Source: Galbibacter sp. BG1 (GTDB taxonomy: Bacteria; Bacteroidota; Bacteroidia; Flavobacteriales; Flavobacteriaceae). Taken from it: DNA of 64,000 nt. The translations under genes were made by a program, and so were the position numbers. The stretch's first letter is position 1, and each line of letters begins with the position of its first letter. The stretch covers positions 2,981,501-3,045,500 of the forward strand of contig NZ_CP058364.1 of NCBI RefSeq assembly GCF_013391805.1, read 5' to 3'. Of this stretch, positions 34,979 to 44,527 are shown piece after piece. The notes under the pieces were generated by a model, which was not told the origin of the DNA, searched no databases, and saw only the letters and a program-made list of their open reading frames with translations.

Positions 34979-36001
34979 ATGGATAAGATTATAGCATTTG
35001 GAGAAATTTTGTTAAGGTTGTCAACTCAAGACAATTCTCGCTTTGTGCAGGCAAGATCATTTGCAGCAAACTATGGGGGAAGTGAATTCAACGTGATTAT
35101 GTCATTAGCAGATTTCGGTAAAAAAACAGCATTTATTTCAAAGCTTCCTAAGAATGTTTTTGGAAATCAAATCTTGGAAGAAATGCGAAAGAAAGCCATT
35201 GAGACTAATGATATTATTAGAAGTAACGGAAGATTGGGACTATATTTTATGGAAAAGGGCAATGCCGTTAGATCCAGTTGCGTGTTGTATGATAGGGAAA
35301 ACTCTTTATTTGCTAACATTTCTTCGGCAGAGTTTGACTGGGATAGAATTTTAGACGCCGCTAAGTGGTTTCATTGGAGCGGTATTACCCCGGCGGTTTC
35401 TCAAGAGGCAGCTAATGTTTGCAAAGAAGCGTTAGCAGTTGCAAAGTCTAAAAATATTACTGTATCATGTGATTTAAATTATAGGTCTAAATTGTGGAAC
35501 TATGGAAAGCAACCACAAGACATTATGCCTGAACTTCTTCGCTATACAGATGTAATATTAGGTGACTTGGATACTGCATGTATGATGACAGGAATGGAAA
35601 AATTAAATCCAGACTATTCGAATCTTGAAAGTATAGCTTTTGCCTATGATCACTTCCTTGAAAACTTTCCTAATGTTTCTTATATGGGGACTACTTTAAG
35701 GTATTCCTTGAGCGCATCCCATCAGAAAATTGGAGGAATTCTTTACGATAAAAACCATTGTTATTCTTCAAGACTTTGGGATATATTACCAGTTGTAGAT
35801 AGAGTTGGCACCGGAGATGCCTTTATGGCCGGGTTAATCCATGGATTGCTAGAACCTGAAGCATCATCGCAATACGCAGTAGACTTTGCAACTGCCGCTT
35901 GCAGCTTTAAGCATACTGTAAATGGTGACTATGGAATTGCATCAGTAGAAGAAATTGAAAAAATGATTACTCAAAAGGGCCAAGCATTGGTTGATAGATA
36001 G
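34979..36001 (+). CDS. kdgK: 2-keto-3-deoxygluconate kinase (PfkB family)
   Basis: The product is 340 residues and starts MDKIIAFGEILLRLS, typical of KDG kinases. The sugar-binding GGSEFNVIMSLADFG motif is near residue 33, and the PfkB signature with the catalytic Asp280 in DRVGTGDAFMAGL is intact. It phosphorylates KDG to KDPG in the cytosol. Adjacent to the KDPG aldolase with 5 bases between, it gives the last two steps from uronic acids to pyruvate and glyceraldehyde 3-phosphate. Controlled by operator O4. Confidence 0.93.
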   Translation: MDKIIAFGEILLRLSTQDNSRFVQARSFAANYGGSEFNVIMSLADFGKKTAFISKLPKNVFGNQILEEMRKKAIETNDIIRSNGRLGLYFMEKGNAVRSSCVLYDRENSLFANISSAEFDWDRILDAAKWFHWSGITPAVSQEAANVCKEALAVAKSKNITVSCDLNYRSKLWNYGKQPQDIMPELLRYTDVILGDLDTACMMTGMEKLNPDYSNLESIAFAYDHFLENFPNVSYMGTTLRYSLSASHQKIGGILYDKNHCYSSRLWDILPVVDRVGTGDAFMAGLIHGLLEPEASSQYAVDFATAACSFKHTVNGDYGIASVEEIEKMITQKGQALVDR

Positions 36002-36006
36002 ATAGT

Positions 36007-36684
36007 ATGATAACAAGAATACAAATTTCAGAAAAAGTTAAGGAAATAGGATTTATACCTTTATTTTACAACGATGATGTACAGGTTTGTAAAAGAATTA
36101 TACACGCCTGCTACGAAGGTGGGGCCACTGTTATTGAATTTACAGCACGCGGCTATGCGTCATTGGAGGTGTTCAAATCATTACTTGAATATAGCGAAAC
36201 TGAGCTTCCTAGATTACTATTAGGAGTTGGCTCCGTGACCGATGCTGGAGCAGCTTCCCTATATATGCAGATGGGAGCTAAGTTCATTGTAACTCCCGTT
36301 TTAAGGGAAGACATAGCTAAAGTTTGCAATAGACGGAAAGTTCTGTGGATGCCTGGATGTGCCACCTTAACGGAGATAGCCCAAGCTGAGGAATTGGGCT
36401 GTGAAATAATTAAATTATTTCCAGGAGCTTTATATGGGCCGGAATTTGTTAAAGCAATTAAAGGACCGCAACCTTGGACACGGATAATGCCTACCGGAGG
36501 GGTGGGGTTGGAAGAAAATAGTTTGAAAGGATGGTTCGGAGCTGGAGTGGATTGCGTAGGGCTTGGGTCGAATCTTATTGGAAATTCATTTACTGGTGAA
36601 AGTGATTTTATTAGCTTAAAGAAGCGGGTAACAGAGGTTAAAGATAAGATTTTGAAAATTAGACGGGACAGAGGTTTGTTGTAA
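36007..36684 (+). CDS. eda: KDPG/KHG aldolase
   Basis: The product is 225 residues. The Schiff-base lysine is Lys136 in EIIKLFPG, and the glutamate-containing strand ATVIEFTARG near residue 40 replaces the usual E-V-T-L-R-T. The phosphate site PTGGVGLEEN matches the family. It splits KDPG to pyruvate and glyceraldehyde 3-phosphate. It forms a two-gene unit with the kinase and converges on the transporter gene downstream, with a 142-base gap that holds only a weak hairpin. Confidence 0.93.
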   Translation: MITRIQISEKVKEIGFIPLFYNDDVQVCKRIIHACYEGGATVIEFTARGYASLEVFKSLLEYSETELPRLLLGVGSVTDAGAASLYMQMGAKFIVTPVLREDIAKVCNRRKVLWMPGCATLTEIAQAEELGCEIIKLFPGALYGPEFVKAIKGPQPWTRIMPTGGVGLEENSLKGWFGAGVDCVGLGSNLIGNSFTGESDFISLKKRVTEVKDKILKIRRDRGLL

Positions 36685-36826
36685 AAGTGTTTATAACTGG
36701 AGGTTTTTAGGGGAACCTTTGCTAAGAATGGATTCCCCAGTACATTTAAAAGCTCCTGACATTTTATTTAAACATTTTGGTTGTAGGATCCTATGTGTTG
36801 TAACATTCCCTTGCCCGCTATTAAAT

Positions 36827-38065
36827 TCAGATAATGGCAATAAGACTTTCGATAGCTATCACCATCATGAATAGGTTGAAGATTAATGTGGCTATTAATG
36901 CGATATTGAGACCTAGTTTTGCCCTGTAATCTCCCATTACACTTTTTTTATTGATTAAAATCAATAGAAATAGTGTAATCAAGGGCATGATAAAGGGACT
37001 GAAAGCCTGTGAGGCTATTAATATCCAAACAGGTTTACCACCCATGATAGGGACAATTAAACAGGTGAGTGCCACTATTACTACCAGAAGCTTATATAGT
37101 GGTTTTTTCATATTTCTATCCTCTTTCTTATAATCTGAAATGATCCATGGAGTTAATAATAGATTAGGAAAAATTGAAGATAGGCCCGCACCCAATATTC
37201 CCAATGTAAATAAGGTCAAGGCGAATTCACCCGCCCAAGGTCCTAATGCATGCATTAAGTCGATGGGACTATCCACTTTTATATCCTGAAAGTACAAGGT
37301 TCCCGTAGCACTTATCATAATAGCCAGACTTATAAGAAAAGTCATTACCATAGAGTAAATGGCATCTTTACGTTCTGTTTTTAGATCTGCTATTTTCCAG
37401 TTTTGTTCCTGGACAAGTATGCTCCGAGATATAAGGCATATACCTGCCATGGTAGTTCCCACCATACCGGCAATTACCAATCCAGTATTTCCTGCTTCCG
37501 GTAATTCAGGGAAGTAGGCTTTTAAGGGAAATTCCGATTCCTTTAAAACAATGATACTGGTAATAATAAAAGACAAGGCCATAAAACCTACTAGGAAAGC
37601 CATTATATTTAAGAAATATTGGTGTTTTCCTAGCCAAAAAAGGGTTATTAATAAAGCTATAAAAAGTAGGCTAATGTAAATTTGATTTAAAAAGTCTATA
37701 TTAGTATTTACCCTAATCCATTCTACAACCACCTCTGCAACCACTCCCATAATACCAATGCAAGAGGACACGATAGATATAATAAGTGCAAGTATTATAA
37801 AAAGGGTTACAGGTTTTCCAAAATGCTTCTTAAAATTGTAAAGTAAGGTTTCTCCAGAAACAATTGTGAGTTTACTGATGGCCGCTATTAAAAAAAAAGT
37901 AAAAAAACAGGATAGAAAAAGCGCCCAAGATAGGGAAAGTCCGAAATTGGCACCTGAAACTACCATGGAAGTGACACTTCCTGTCCCTACTACATATCCA
38001 ATGATAAAAAATGCAGGGCCAAGGTTTTTGACAATGATGTTTAATTTTTGTGTTAGTAGCATCAA
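36827..38065 (-). CDS. Nramp-like transporter lacking the metal-binding residues
   Basis: The product is 412 residues with eleven hydrophobic segments. The order and helix lengths fit the Nramp/LeuT-fold family (LGPAFFIIGYVVGTGSVTSM as helix 1). In true Nramp proteins helix 1 carries D-P-G-N and helix 6 M-P-H, which bind the metal. Here the aligned residues are V-G-T-G and A-G-I, so the classical metal site is absent. Family members with this change may transport other substrates. It is the last gene of the minus operon after the PQQ propeller, so it may import a sugar acid or related small molecule. Function is uncertain. Confidence 0.72.
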   Translation of the reverse strand: MMLLTQKLNIIVKNLGPAFFIIGYVVGTGSVTSMVVSGANFGLSLSWALFLSCFFTFFLIAAISKLTIVSGETLLYNFKKHFGKPVTLFIILALIISIVSSCIGIMGVVAEVVVEWIRVNTNIDFLNQIYISLLFIALLITLFWLGKHQYFLNIMAFLVGFMALSFIITSIIVLKESEFPLKAYFPELPEAGNTGLVIAGMVGTTMAGICLISRSILVQEQNWKIADLKTERKDAIYSMVMTFLISLAIMISATGTLYFQDIKVDSPIDLMHALGPWAGEFALTLFTLGILGAGLSSIFPNLLLTPWIISDYKKEDRNMKKPLYKLLVVIVALTCLIVPIMGGKPVWILIASQAFSPFIMPLITLFLLILINKKSVMGDYRAKLGLNIALIATLIFNLFMMVIAIESLIAII

Positions 38066-38093
38066 AAAAATAGTTTAGGTTAAACAATCGTAG

Positions 38094-40667
38094 CTATTCA
38101 ATTGCAAAAAGATAGCCATTTTTACATAGTGCCAATACTTTATTTCCATATAAAGCGGGAGCGTTTTCCAGCATTTCACCTCCAGTAAACACCCTCCAAA
38201 GAATTTTTCCTGTATCCGGCGAAATACCGGTGATAAACATACTGGTCGATGATCCTGTAATTAGTGTTTTATCAGTTATTACGGGAGCAGTAAGTCCCCC
38301 AACATTATCTAATTCCCATATCTTATTTGGATTGCCTATGTTTTTACTGTTAAAAGCACGCATGGTTGAAGTGTATGGAAGAGAGATCACTTTTCTTACG
38401 GTTGAAGTAAAAATCATATCCCTGTTTGCCGCAACCGAAGCATTTTGTAAGTGCCCCCTTTTTGCATACCATTCCCAGGCAATTTCTCCCTTTTTTACAT
38501 TCAATGCGGCCACAGCCCCTCCTTTTTTCTGAACATATAGATATCCTTTATATAGAATGGGTGCTGCTGAATCAGGCAATCCCCCATAATCATTTGCACT
38601 TGTTTTGGTACGCCATTTAAGCGCTCCCGTCTTTTGATCAAAAGCAAAATAGTATCCGGACCAGGAGCCCACATAGAAATTTTTATCATCCTTTGTAGGA
38701 ATGCTATAAACCCCGGAAGGAAAACCGTGTGTAAATGGTGTTGTAAGTGGTATTTTCTCTTTTGGGGTGTCTTTTGCAGTATTATATTTCCACATAATAT
38801 TTCCGTTTTCCGGATTAACAGCAAAAACGAAACCATCGGTATTACCAAAGAAAAGTTTACCGTCCGCATAGGTAGCACTTACCCAAACCCGACCAAATTC
38901 TTTGGAGCTCCAAATAGGCTCCCCAGTGTTTTTATTTAATGCGAAATATTCTCCGGGATTCTCATAACCATAATGTTCTGTGTTAGCGCCAAGATAACCG
39001 AAAAAAATCCTTTCATCAACAACTGTGGGGGCTAAGGATACTGTACTGTTAGTTTCAAAACGCCATATTTCTTTTCCTGTTTCCACATTTACAGCATTTA
39101 CGAATCCATCAGGTCCGCCTATATACGCAACACCATCGACAATTGTTGGAGTTCCCAAAAGCCCACCGGCCCAATCTGCCTTGTAGTAGTTTCCACTATC
39201 AAAAATACCGTCTACAATGCCGTGTTGCCATAAAGTCTCTAAACTATTGGGAGATACCGCATGCAAGACTAGGTTTTGATCCGCAATAAATACTCCATTA
39301 TTGTTTCCAACAAGGTCGGCTGTAATTGGATGCTCGCTTATAGGATTCCCTAAGACTATTCTTGGTTTTTTGGTAGAGATATCAATTTTATGTAGCAGGC
39401 CATCAAAGCTTGCAGCATATAAATAATTATTTACTGTCACAGGGGCGGCCCTAATCCAATCGGATAGTTTTAGCTTCCAGAGCTGTTTGCCTTCAGGTGA
39501 GAAGCAATATAAATTCTTATTACTGGCACCAATGAAAACTTGATCATGGTAAAAGTGGGCCCCGGAATAGAATTGATTTGACTTTTTTTCAATCTCTTCT
39601 GCTTGAAAACTCCAGTTAAGATTTCCGTTTTTTACCTTAATTGAAAATAGTTTTCCTGTTGTATTGCCGATTATTAGTTGTTCATTCCCTATTGATGGTG
39701 TTCCTACCAATTCCGTATCGAGGTCTATATTCCATACTATTTCTCCAGTAGATAGACTAAAGCTATAAACTTCTCCGTTGCGCAGTGCGACCAAAACCAT
39801 TTCATTATGGACTTTTGGCTGGTTGGTGATATAATTTTGAAAATTATGTGTCCAAATATCCTTTCCTTCGTCGGTACTTGCTACGACAAGGGTTTTACCT
39901 AACCTGGTATAAGCAAACTTTAGTTCTTCTTTATTTTCCTTACTTGGTTGGCCAGTACTTTTGTCAACCACATGAATGGACTCTTCGTCAAAAGCGTTTC
40001 GAATAATTACGTTCTTTTGGGTGACCACAGGTGTCCATCTGGAACCATGATCAGTATAAAAATCAATTCCCATTTGTCTTGATCTCCATAGAACTTTTCC
40101 AGTTTTCTGATCTAAACAAAAACCATTCACATCAATTCCAGGGCTGGAAATAAAAAGTCTTCCATTTTCCAAGACTGGAGTAGCTGTTGAGTGATAGCCT
40201 TTAGGGAATTTCCATGCTATTTTACCTTTTGTGGGACCGGGATCTGGAGAATATCCGGTCTGTCGGTTTTCAGTGCCCAAATAATAAGGCCAATTGGTTT
40301 TGGATAATTTTTTAGTACGGACAGCATTGGAATTAATTTGTTCTATCTTTTTTCCAATAAAGTATAGGCTGTCCAAAGCCAAAAAACCTTTATCTATGTT
40401 TTCATAGTTTTTTTTAGCATCCGAGAAATCGGTTATCAAATTTTCAGAAAGCGTATCCATATTTGTAAGGTCGTACCCCTGTCTCCATAACAGTCGCCAA
40501 TAACGGAAAAGGGCAGCCCGTCTACCTTTGAAGTTTATACTGTCAGTTGGGGCTTCCTTGATTTCCTGTCGGATTTTATCAATATCGGTAAGTCCCGTAT
40601 CTTTTTGTAATTGAGAGTAACATGTAAGGGAAATAAGAAGGCAAATGTTAAGTACAAAGAGTTTCAT
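38094..40667 (-). CDS. Exported PQQ-type multi-blade propeller protein (paralog 1)
   Basis: The product is 857 residues with a signal peptide ending Cys-Tyr-Ser-Gln. Residues about 20-130 form a helical N-terminal domain (DKIRQEIKEAPTDSINFKGRR). The rest consists of repeated PQQ-type blades with the DxxTGxxxW signature (DQKTGKVLW, NVETGKEIWRFE, NKNTGEPIWSS, DQKTGALKWRT, SPDTGKILWRVF). The opening blade reads YLGTENRQTGYSPDPGPTKG. It is homologous along its length to the proteins at 48691, 51357 and 56455, but is the most divergent of the four. Such proteins may bind PQQ, but the conserved dehydrogenase Asp, Cys-Cys and calcium ligands are not evident, so an electron-transfer role is unproven. 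Confidence 0.82.
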   Translation of the reverse strand: MKLFVLNICLLISLTCYSQLQKDTGLTDIDKIRQEIKEAPTDSINFKGRRAALFRYWRLLWRQGYDLTNMDTLSENLITDFSDAKKNYENIDKGFLALDSLYFIGKKIEQINSNAVRTKKLSKTNWPYYLGTENRQTGYSPDPGPTKGKIAWKFPKGYHSTATPVLENGRLFISSPGIDVNGFCLDQKTGKVLWRSRQMGIDFYTDHGSRWTPVVTQKNVIIRNAFDEESIHVVDKSTGQPSKENKEELKFAYTRLGKTLVVASTDEGKDIWTHNFQNYITNQPKVHNEMVLVALRNGEVYSFSLSTGEIVWNIDLDTELVGTPSIGNEQLIIGNTTGKLFSIKVKNGNLNWSFQAEEIEKKSNQFYSGAHFYHDQVFIGASNKNLYCFSPEGKQLWKLKLSDWIRAAPVTVNNYLYAASFDGLLHKIDISTKKPRIVLGNPISEHPITADLVGNNNGVFIADQNLVLHAVSPNSLETLWQHGIVDGIFDSGNYYKADWAGGLLGTPTIVDGVAYIGGPDGFVNAVNVETGKEIWRFETNSTVSLAPTVVDERIFFGYLGANTEHYGYENPGEYFALNKNTGEPIWSSKEFGRVWVSATYADGKLFFGNTDGFVFAVNPENGNIMWKYNTAKDTPKEKIPLTTPFTHGFPSGVYSIPTKDDKNFYVGSWSGYYFAFDQKTGALKWRTKTSANDYGGLPDSAAPILYKGYLYVQKKGGAVAALNVKKGEIAWEWYAKRGHLQNASVAANRDMIFTSTVRKVISLPYTSTMRAFNSKNIGNPNKIWELDNVGGLTAPVITDKTLITGSSTSMFITGISPDTGKILWRVFTGGEMLENAPALYGNKVLALCKNGYLFAIE

Positions 40668-40753
40668 GTTATATGGTAATTTAAATACTAATTAAAAGAA
40701 AAGTATGGGAAAGATGAAGAGGCTTTCCCAATACTAATCAAGCTAACTACTAA

Positions 40754-42118
40754 CTATGGAGTTAATGTATCGAAAAAGGTGTAATACCCATCTTTGGCCA
40801 TCTGCGAAGCCAAAAAACACAATTCGACCATGTGATAATCTCCCCACATGCTCGATTCGTCGGTGGGAACCTTTTGTCCTTTTTGTACATGATCCCATCC
40901 ATTGGGCCAATGATAAACGGAATGCTTTAAAATTCCTTGGTGATCCTTGTCGGTGGCAAGATAATCGTCCTGCAAAAGAGTCTGCAGAACGCTAAGGCCT
41001 GCTTGAATGTATTTATTGGATGCATTTTTGTCCTTATTTTCCAAAAGCTTACCCAAACGCAGAAGACCTTGGGCTCCAATTGCAGCTGCCGAACTATCAA
41101 TAGGTTCAAATTCATTATAAATATCAGCCTTTCGTTGCGTATAGTCACCGAGCTTATGAAGGGTCGGTGCACCTGTATCCCAATAGGGAATACCATCTTT
41201 TGACGTATGTGATATATAAAAATCGCATGTTGCCTTAGCTGCCTTTATTAGATTATTTTTAATAGATTCAATTTCTTCTATTTCTATATTTTCGTGTTCC
41301 AAATACTCTAGAAATTCTGGAAACCCAACCATGGCCCATGAAAGTCCACGAGTCCATGTAGTAAATCCTGAAAATCCCTGTTGGGAGTTCGGACACCTAA
41401 AGTTACCATCATTTATGTTGAAAATTGCTTCATGGGAAACTCTACCCCGAATATCATATTGATCCCGACCTTCCCCGTAGTATACTGAGTATTTGGCTGA
41501 AGTTAGAGCATGGGTTATCGCCCTATCCAATAAATTGATTTCCTTATCGTTCTCATCTAGCATTTTGTGACCTAGTTTATGTGCGGCCAACAAAATTCGG
41601 GCTGTTCTGATAGTATCTATGAACAAAGAGTGTGGTCCATTGAAAGAGTACATATAACCGCCATCTTTTATTTGGGTCCATCTTTTTGATTGAACGGATC
41701 CTGAAGCTTGAATGGCAAGTTTATAAAAATTTCTTTCCCCTTCCGAAGATTCGAAAAGCTCGGCGTTCGACATTCTTAATAAATTTCCATAGGTACTAAG
41801 GTTATTGAAACCGTGGTCGTGGACTCCAAAATGCGTTATATGGTGGGCCATATTATTCACGGTATTTCTCTTCCCGAGTTCAAACATTTCTTCATCCTTG
41901 GTAGCATTGGCTACAAGAAGCGGAATTCCATATTGAAAACCTTGGGTCCACTCGGTCCATCCTCGAGAGGTGTATTTCCCTTCTACGGTAAATACAGGAG
42001 CGCCCTTGGTTTTGTCGTAGTTACTTTCCACTAATAATGCTTTACTTTTTGCTAGTACCCAAAATTCATCTAATTGCTTATTTAAATTGCTTATTGTTAA
42101 GGTTGTATTGATATCCAT
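40754..42118 (-). CDS. GH88-like unsaturated glucuronyl hydrolase, cytosolic
   Basis: The product is 454 residues without signal peptide. The (alpha/alpha)6 toroid is marked by RGWTEWTQGF, by Asp101 in HDHGF and Asp168 in FIDTI (positions of the two catalytic Asp residues in GH88), and by TWTRGLSWAMVGF, PIDSSAAAIGAQGL and SSMWGDYHMVE. GH88 enzymes hydrate the double bond of 4,5-unsaturated uronates made by polysaccharide lyases, releasing the keto sugar. It therefore argues that a lyase acts in this pathway. The cytosolic location means that short unsaturated oligosaccharides are imported. It follows the enoyl-CoA hydratase gene in the minus operon. Confidence 0.85.
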   Translation of the reverse strand: MDINTTLTISNLNKQLDEFWVLAKSKALLVESNYDKTKGAPVFTVEGKYTSRGWTEWTQGFQYGIPLLVANATKDEEMFELGKRNTVNNMAHHITHFGVHDHGFNNLSTYGNLLRMSNAELFESSEGERNFYKLAIQASGSVQSKRWTQIKDGGYMYSFNGPHSLFIDTIRTARILLAAHKLGHKMLDENDKEINLLDRAITHALTSAKYSVYYGEGRDQYDIRGRVSHEAIFNINDGNFRCPNSQQGFSGFTTWTRGLSWAMVGFPEFLEYLEHENIEIEEIESIKNNLIKAAKATCDFYISHTSKDGIPYWDTGAPTLHKLGDYTQRKADIYNEFEPIDSSAAAIGAQGLLRLGKLLENKDKNASNKYIQAGLSVLQTLLQDDYLATDKDHQGILKHSVYHWPNGWDHVQKGQKVPTDESSMWGDYHMVELCFLASQMAKDGYYTFFDTLTP

Positions 42119-42221
42119 TATTTTTCTGAGGGTTTAAAAATTATTGAAAAAAGTCAGTGTCATCCATGTTCGTTGGTCCAGAATCTATACTGTGTTTGGG
42201 GGCTGCTTTGATAAGGATAGA

Positions 42222-42926
42222 TTAAGAATGGTTGGAAATATTAACAGCTAATACATCAAAGTCAATTGCTGAACCGTATGTCGTACGGTTGGGATCCATA
42301 ATTGCTGATTTGGCCATGGCATACGCCATGGGTTTAACCTGACTTAGCGTACTTAAAAGTCCGGAAATTTCGTTTTCATTCTTGATATAATGGATGAGTT
42401 TCATTTCTTGTGCTTGAACGGCATCAACCCGTTCAGATAATAGAATAAGTTTTTTTGCATGGACTTCACCAATCAGACGCGTAGCCCTAGCCATACCTCC
42501 CCAGCCAGGAAGCCATCCGTTTGAAACTTCGGGAAAAGCAAATATAGCGGTAGATGAGGCTATGCGAAAATCGCAAGCAAGGGCGAGCTCTAGACCTCCA
42601 CCCATCGCATAACCATTAATGAAAGCAACGGTTGGTTTCTTCAAACATTCCAATGAATTATTGATTTTATTACCAAGTTCAATCCATTCAGTTATTTCTT
42701 TGTCCTTCAATTTTTCAAATTCCTTAATATTGGCTCCTGAACAAAATGCCCTATCCCCAGCGCCCTTTATTAGGACTACTTTGATTTTATCTTCCTGCTG
42801 AGCCTGCTGTAAAGCGTTTTCTAAAGCATACAACATTTCAAATCCCAAACAATTTAACTTTTCGGGATAGTTAAGAACGATGCTGAAAACACCATCGGAC
42901 AGAGAAGTTAGAACTTTTTGACTCAT
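42222..42926 (-). CDS. Enoyl-CoA hydratase/isomerase (crotonase family)
   Basis: The product is 234 residues, slightly shorter than the usual 255-265. The oxyanion-hole motifs CSGANIKEF and FINGYAMGGGLELALACDF are present, and both crotonase acidic positions appear to be kept (Glu in GGGLELA and Glu in AFPEV). Cytosolic. It lies 2 bases after the CoA-transferase gene. It would hydrate or isomerise the acyl-CoA made by that enzyme. Acyl chain identity is unknown. Confidence 0.9.
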   Translation of the reverse strand: MSQKVLTSLSDGVFSIVLNYPEKLNCLGFEMLYALENALQQAQQEDKIKVVLIKGAGDRAFCSGANIKEFEKLKDKEITEWIELGNKINNSLECLKKPTVAFINGYAMGGGLELALACDFRIASSTAIFAFPEVSNGWLPGWGGMARATRLIGEVHAKKLILLSERVDAVQAQEMKLIHYIKNENEISGLLSTLSQVKPMAYAMAKSAIMDPNRTTYGSAIDFDVLAVNISNHS

Positions 42927-42928
42927 TT

Positions 42929-44485
42929 TTATTGAAATTTATCTTTTAATTTTAATTTATCGGATAGGAAAATCTTTTTGGAATATGACTTTAATTCCTC
43001 ACTGATTATAGGCGTGAAGTCCATCATATTCAATATATCTTTTTCCAAGTCCACGCCAGGAGCTATTTCAATCAATTCAAGTCCTTTGGGAGTAAGTCTA
43101 AATAGGGCCCTTTCAGTGGTATATAGAACTTCCTGTCCTTTTTCAATCGCATAATCTCCAGAAAATGTAACCTGTTCAACCTTATCAATGAACTTGTTGA
43201 ATTTGCCGGGGTTGGTTATTTTGATTCCTTCTGAAGTTATTTCCTGTTCCGATTTAACGGCAAAAGAGCCGCAGAACACCACTTTTTTTGCATTTTGTGA
43301 AATATCAATAAAACCACCACAACCCGTTAGTACATTACCGAACCTACTTGAATTAACATTGCCCTTTTTATCTATTTGGGCAAATCCCAGATATGCTATA
43401 TCCAATCCGCCACCTTGAAAAAAATCGAATTGATAGCCGTCATCTACAATAGAGGACGGGTTAAACATTGCTCCGAAATTCAATCCAGTAGTTGGAATAC
43501 CGCCTGTAGCCCCTTGTTCTATCATGAAAGTAAGTTGATCCGTAATTTCTTCTTCCCTTGCAACTATGGGAACTCCGTCAGACATTCCATACCCTAGATT
43601 AACAAATGCACCTTTATATAGTTCAAGTGCCGCCCTGCGGCTAACTATACGTTTTAACCCTTGAAGGTTTAGTTCTTCAGTTACATATGATGCATCTCTT
43701 TTTACTAAAGCAGGTTCGAAATTGGAAATAAAAGTCATTTCCTGATTTTCATCCTGTACCACATAATCTATTAAAACTCCAGGTACTTTAACCCTCTCTG
43801 GGTCCACGTGGTTATTATTTATATTTTTAACTTGGGCAATAACAATTCCTCCATTGGTTTTTGCAGCTTGAGCAATGGAAAGCATGGCAAAAAAGCCAAC
43901 TTCTTCCTCCATGGTCAGGTTGCCCTCCCGATCTATCGAAGTACCCCTGATAATAGCTACATTTGCCTTAAACGATCGATAAAAAAGATATTCTTCATTA
44001 TCCAATATTATCTTGGAAACCAAATTATCTTCGGTAATGCTGTTTATTTTTCCGCCTTCCAATTCAGGATCCACAAAAGTTTTTAGTCCTACTTTAGTTA
44101 CGATTCCCGGTTTTCCGGAAGCACTTGCTCTCATCAGATGACTAAGTACCCCCTGAGGAAAGTTATACCCTTTTATACAATGATTTTTTGCGAGTTCCGA
44201 CATTTTTGGGGCATTGCCCCAGAAACCTCCAATGTTGGTGTCTATTAACCCCTCGAGGGCAACGTGGTTGAGCCCCCTAGTATCATTATCGCCAATGCCG
44301 CAGGGGTGAATGGAGGTCAATCCTCTGGGAGCATTTTCATCTTGGAAGCGTTTTCCCAATGCGGCCATTACTTTATCCGGTACGGCATGTCCTGCTCCGG
44401 CACCGCCAAAAATAACAGTGTCATGATCTTTAATATGGCTAACGGCTTCTTCTGCACTTACAATTTTAAAATTTTTTTCTTTCAC
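42929..44485 (-). CDS. Acyl-CoA:carboxylate CoA-transferase (family I)
   Basis: The product is 518 residues, the length of fused alpha-beta family I CoA-transferases such as propionate or acetoacetate CoA-transferases (YdiF type). The N-terminal half has VIFGGAGAGHAVPDKVMAALG, and the C-terminal half has the catalytic glutamate in FMIEQGATGGIPTTG. The two halves joined in one chain are typical of this subgroup. It activates a free carboxylic acid by CoA transfer. Immediately upstream (42 bases) is the aldehyde dehydrogenase, which could supply that acid. Confidence 0.92.
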   Translation of the reverse strand: MKEKNFKIVSAEEAVSHIKDHDTVIFGGAGAGHAVPDKVMAALGKRFQDENAPRGLTSIHPCGIGDNDTRGLNHVALEGLIDTNIGGFWGNAPKMSELAKNHCIKGYNFPQGVLSHLMRASASGKPGIVTKVGLKTFVDPELEGGKINSITEDNLVSKIILDNEEYLFYRSFKANVAIIRGTSIDREGNLTMEEEVGFFAMLSIAQAAKTNGGIVIAQVKNINNNHVDPERVKVPGVLIDYVVQDENQEMTFISNFEPALVKRDASYVTEELNLQGLKRIVSRRAALELYKGAFVNLGYGMSDGVPIVAREEEITDQLTFMIEQGATGGIPTTGLNFGAMFNPSSIVDDGYQFDFFQGGGLDIAYLGFAQIDKKGNVNSSRFGNVLTGCGGFIDISQNAKKVVFCGSFAVKSEQEITSEGIKITNPGKFNKFIDKVEQVTFSGDYAIEKGQEVLYTTERALFRLTPKGLELIEIAPGVDLEKDILNMMDFTPIISEELKSYSKKIFLSDKLKLKDKFQ

Positions 44486-44527
44486 GTGTACTTTTTTAGG
44501 GTGATTGATTTATCTAATAAAAATGGG

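Noticed and set aside
36710-36738. GGGGAA/TTCCCC hairpin between the converging KDPG aldolase and transporter genes.
   Set aside because: The stem is short with a long loop and no T run follows on either strand, so it is not supported as a terminator.
44478-44492. TTCACGTGTAC at the start of the CoA-transferase gene.
   Set aside because: Only half of the ACACGTGT palindrome is kept and it overlaps the start codon inside an operon. I do not count it as an operator.
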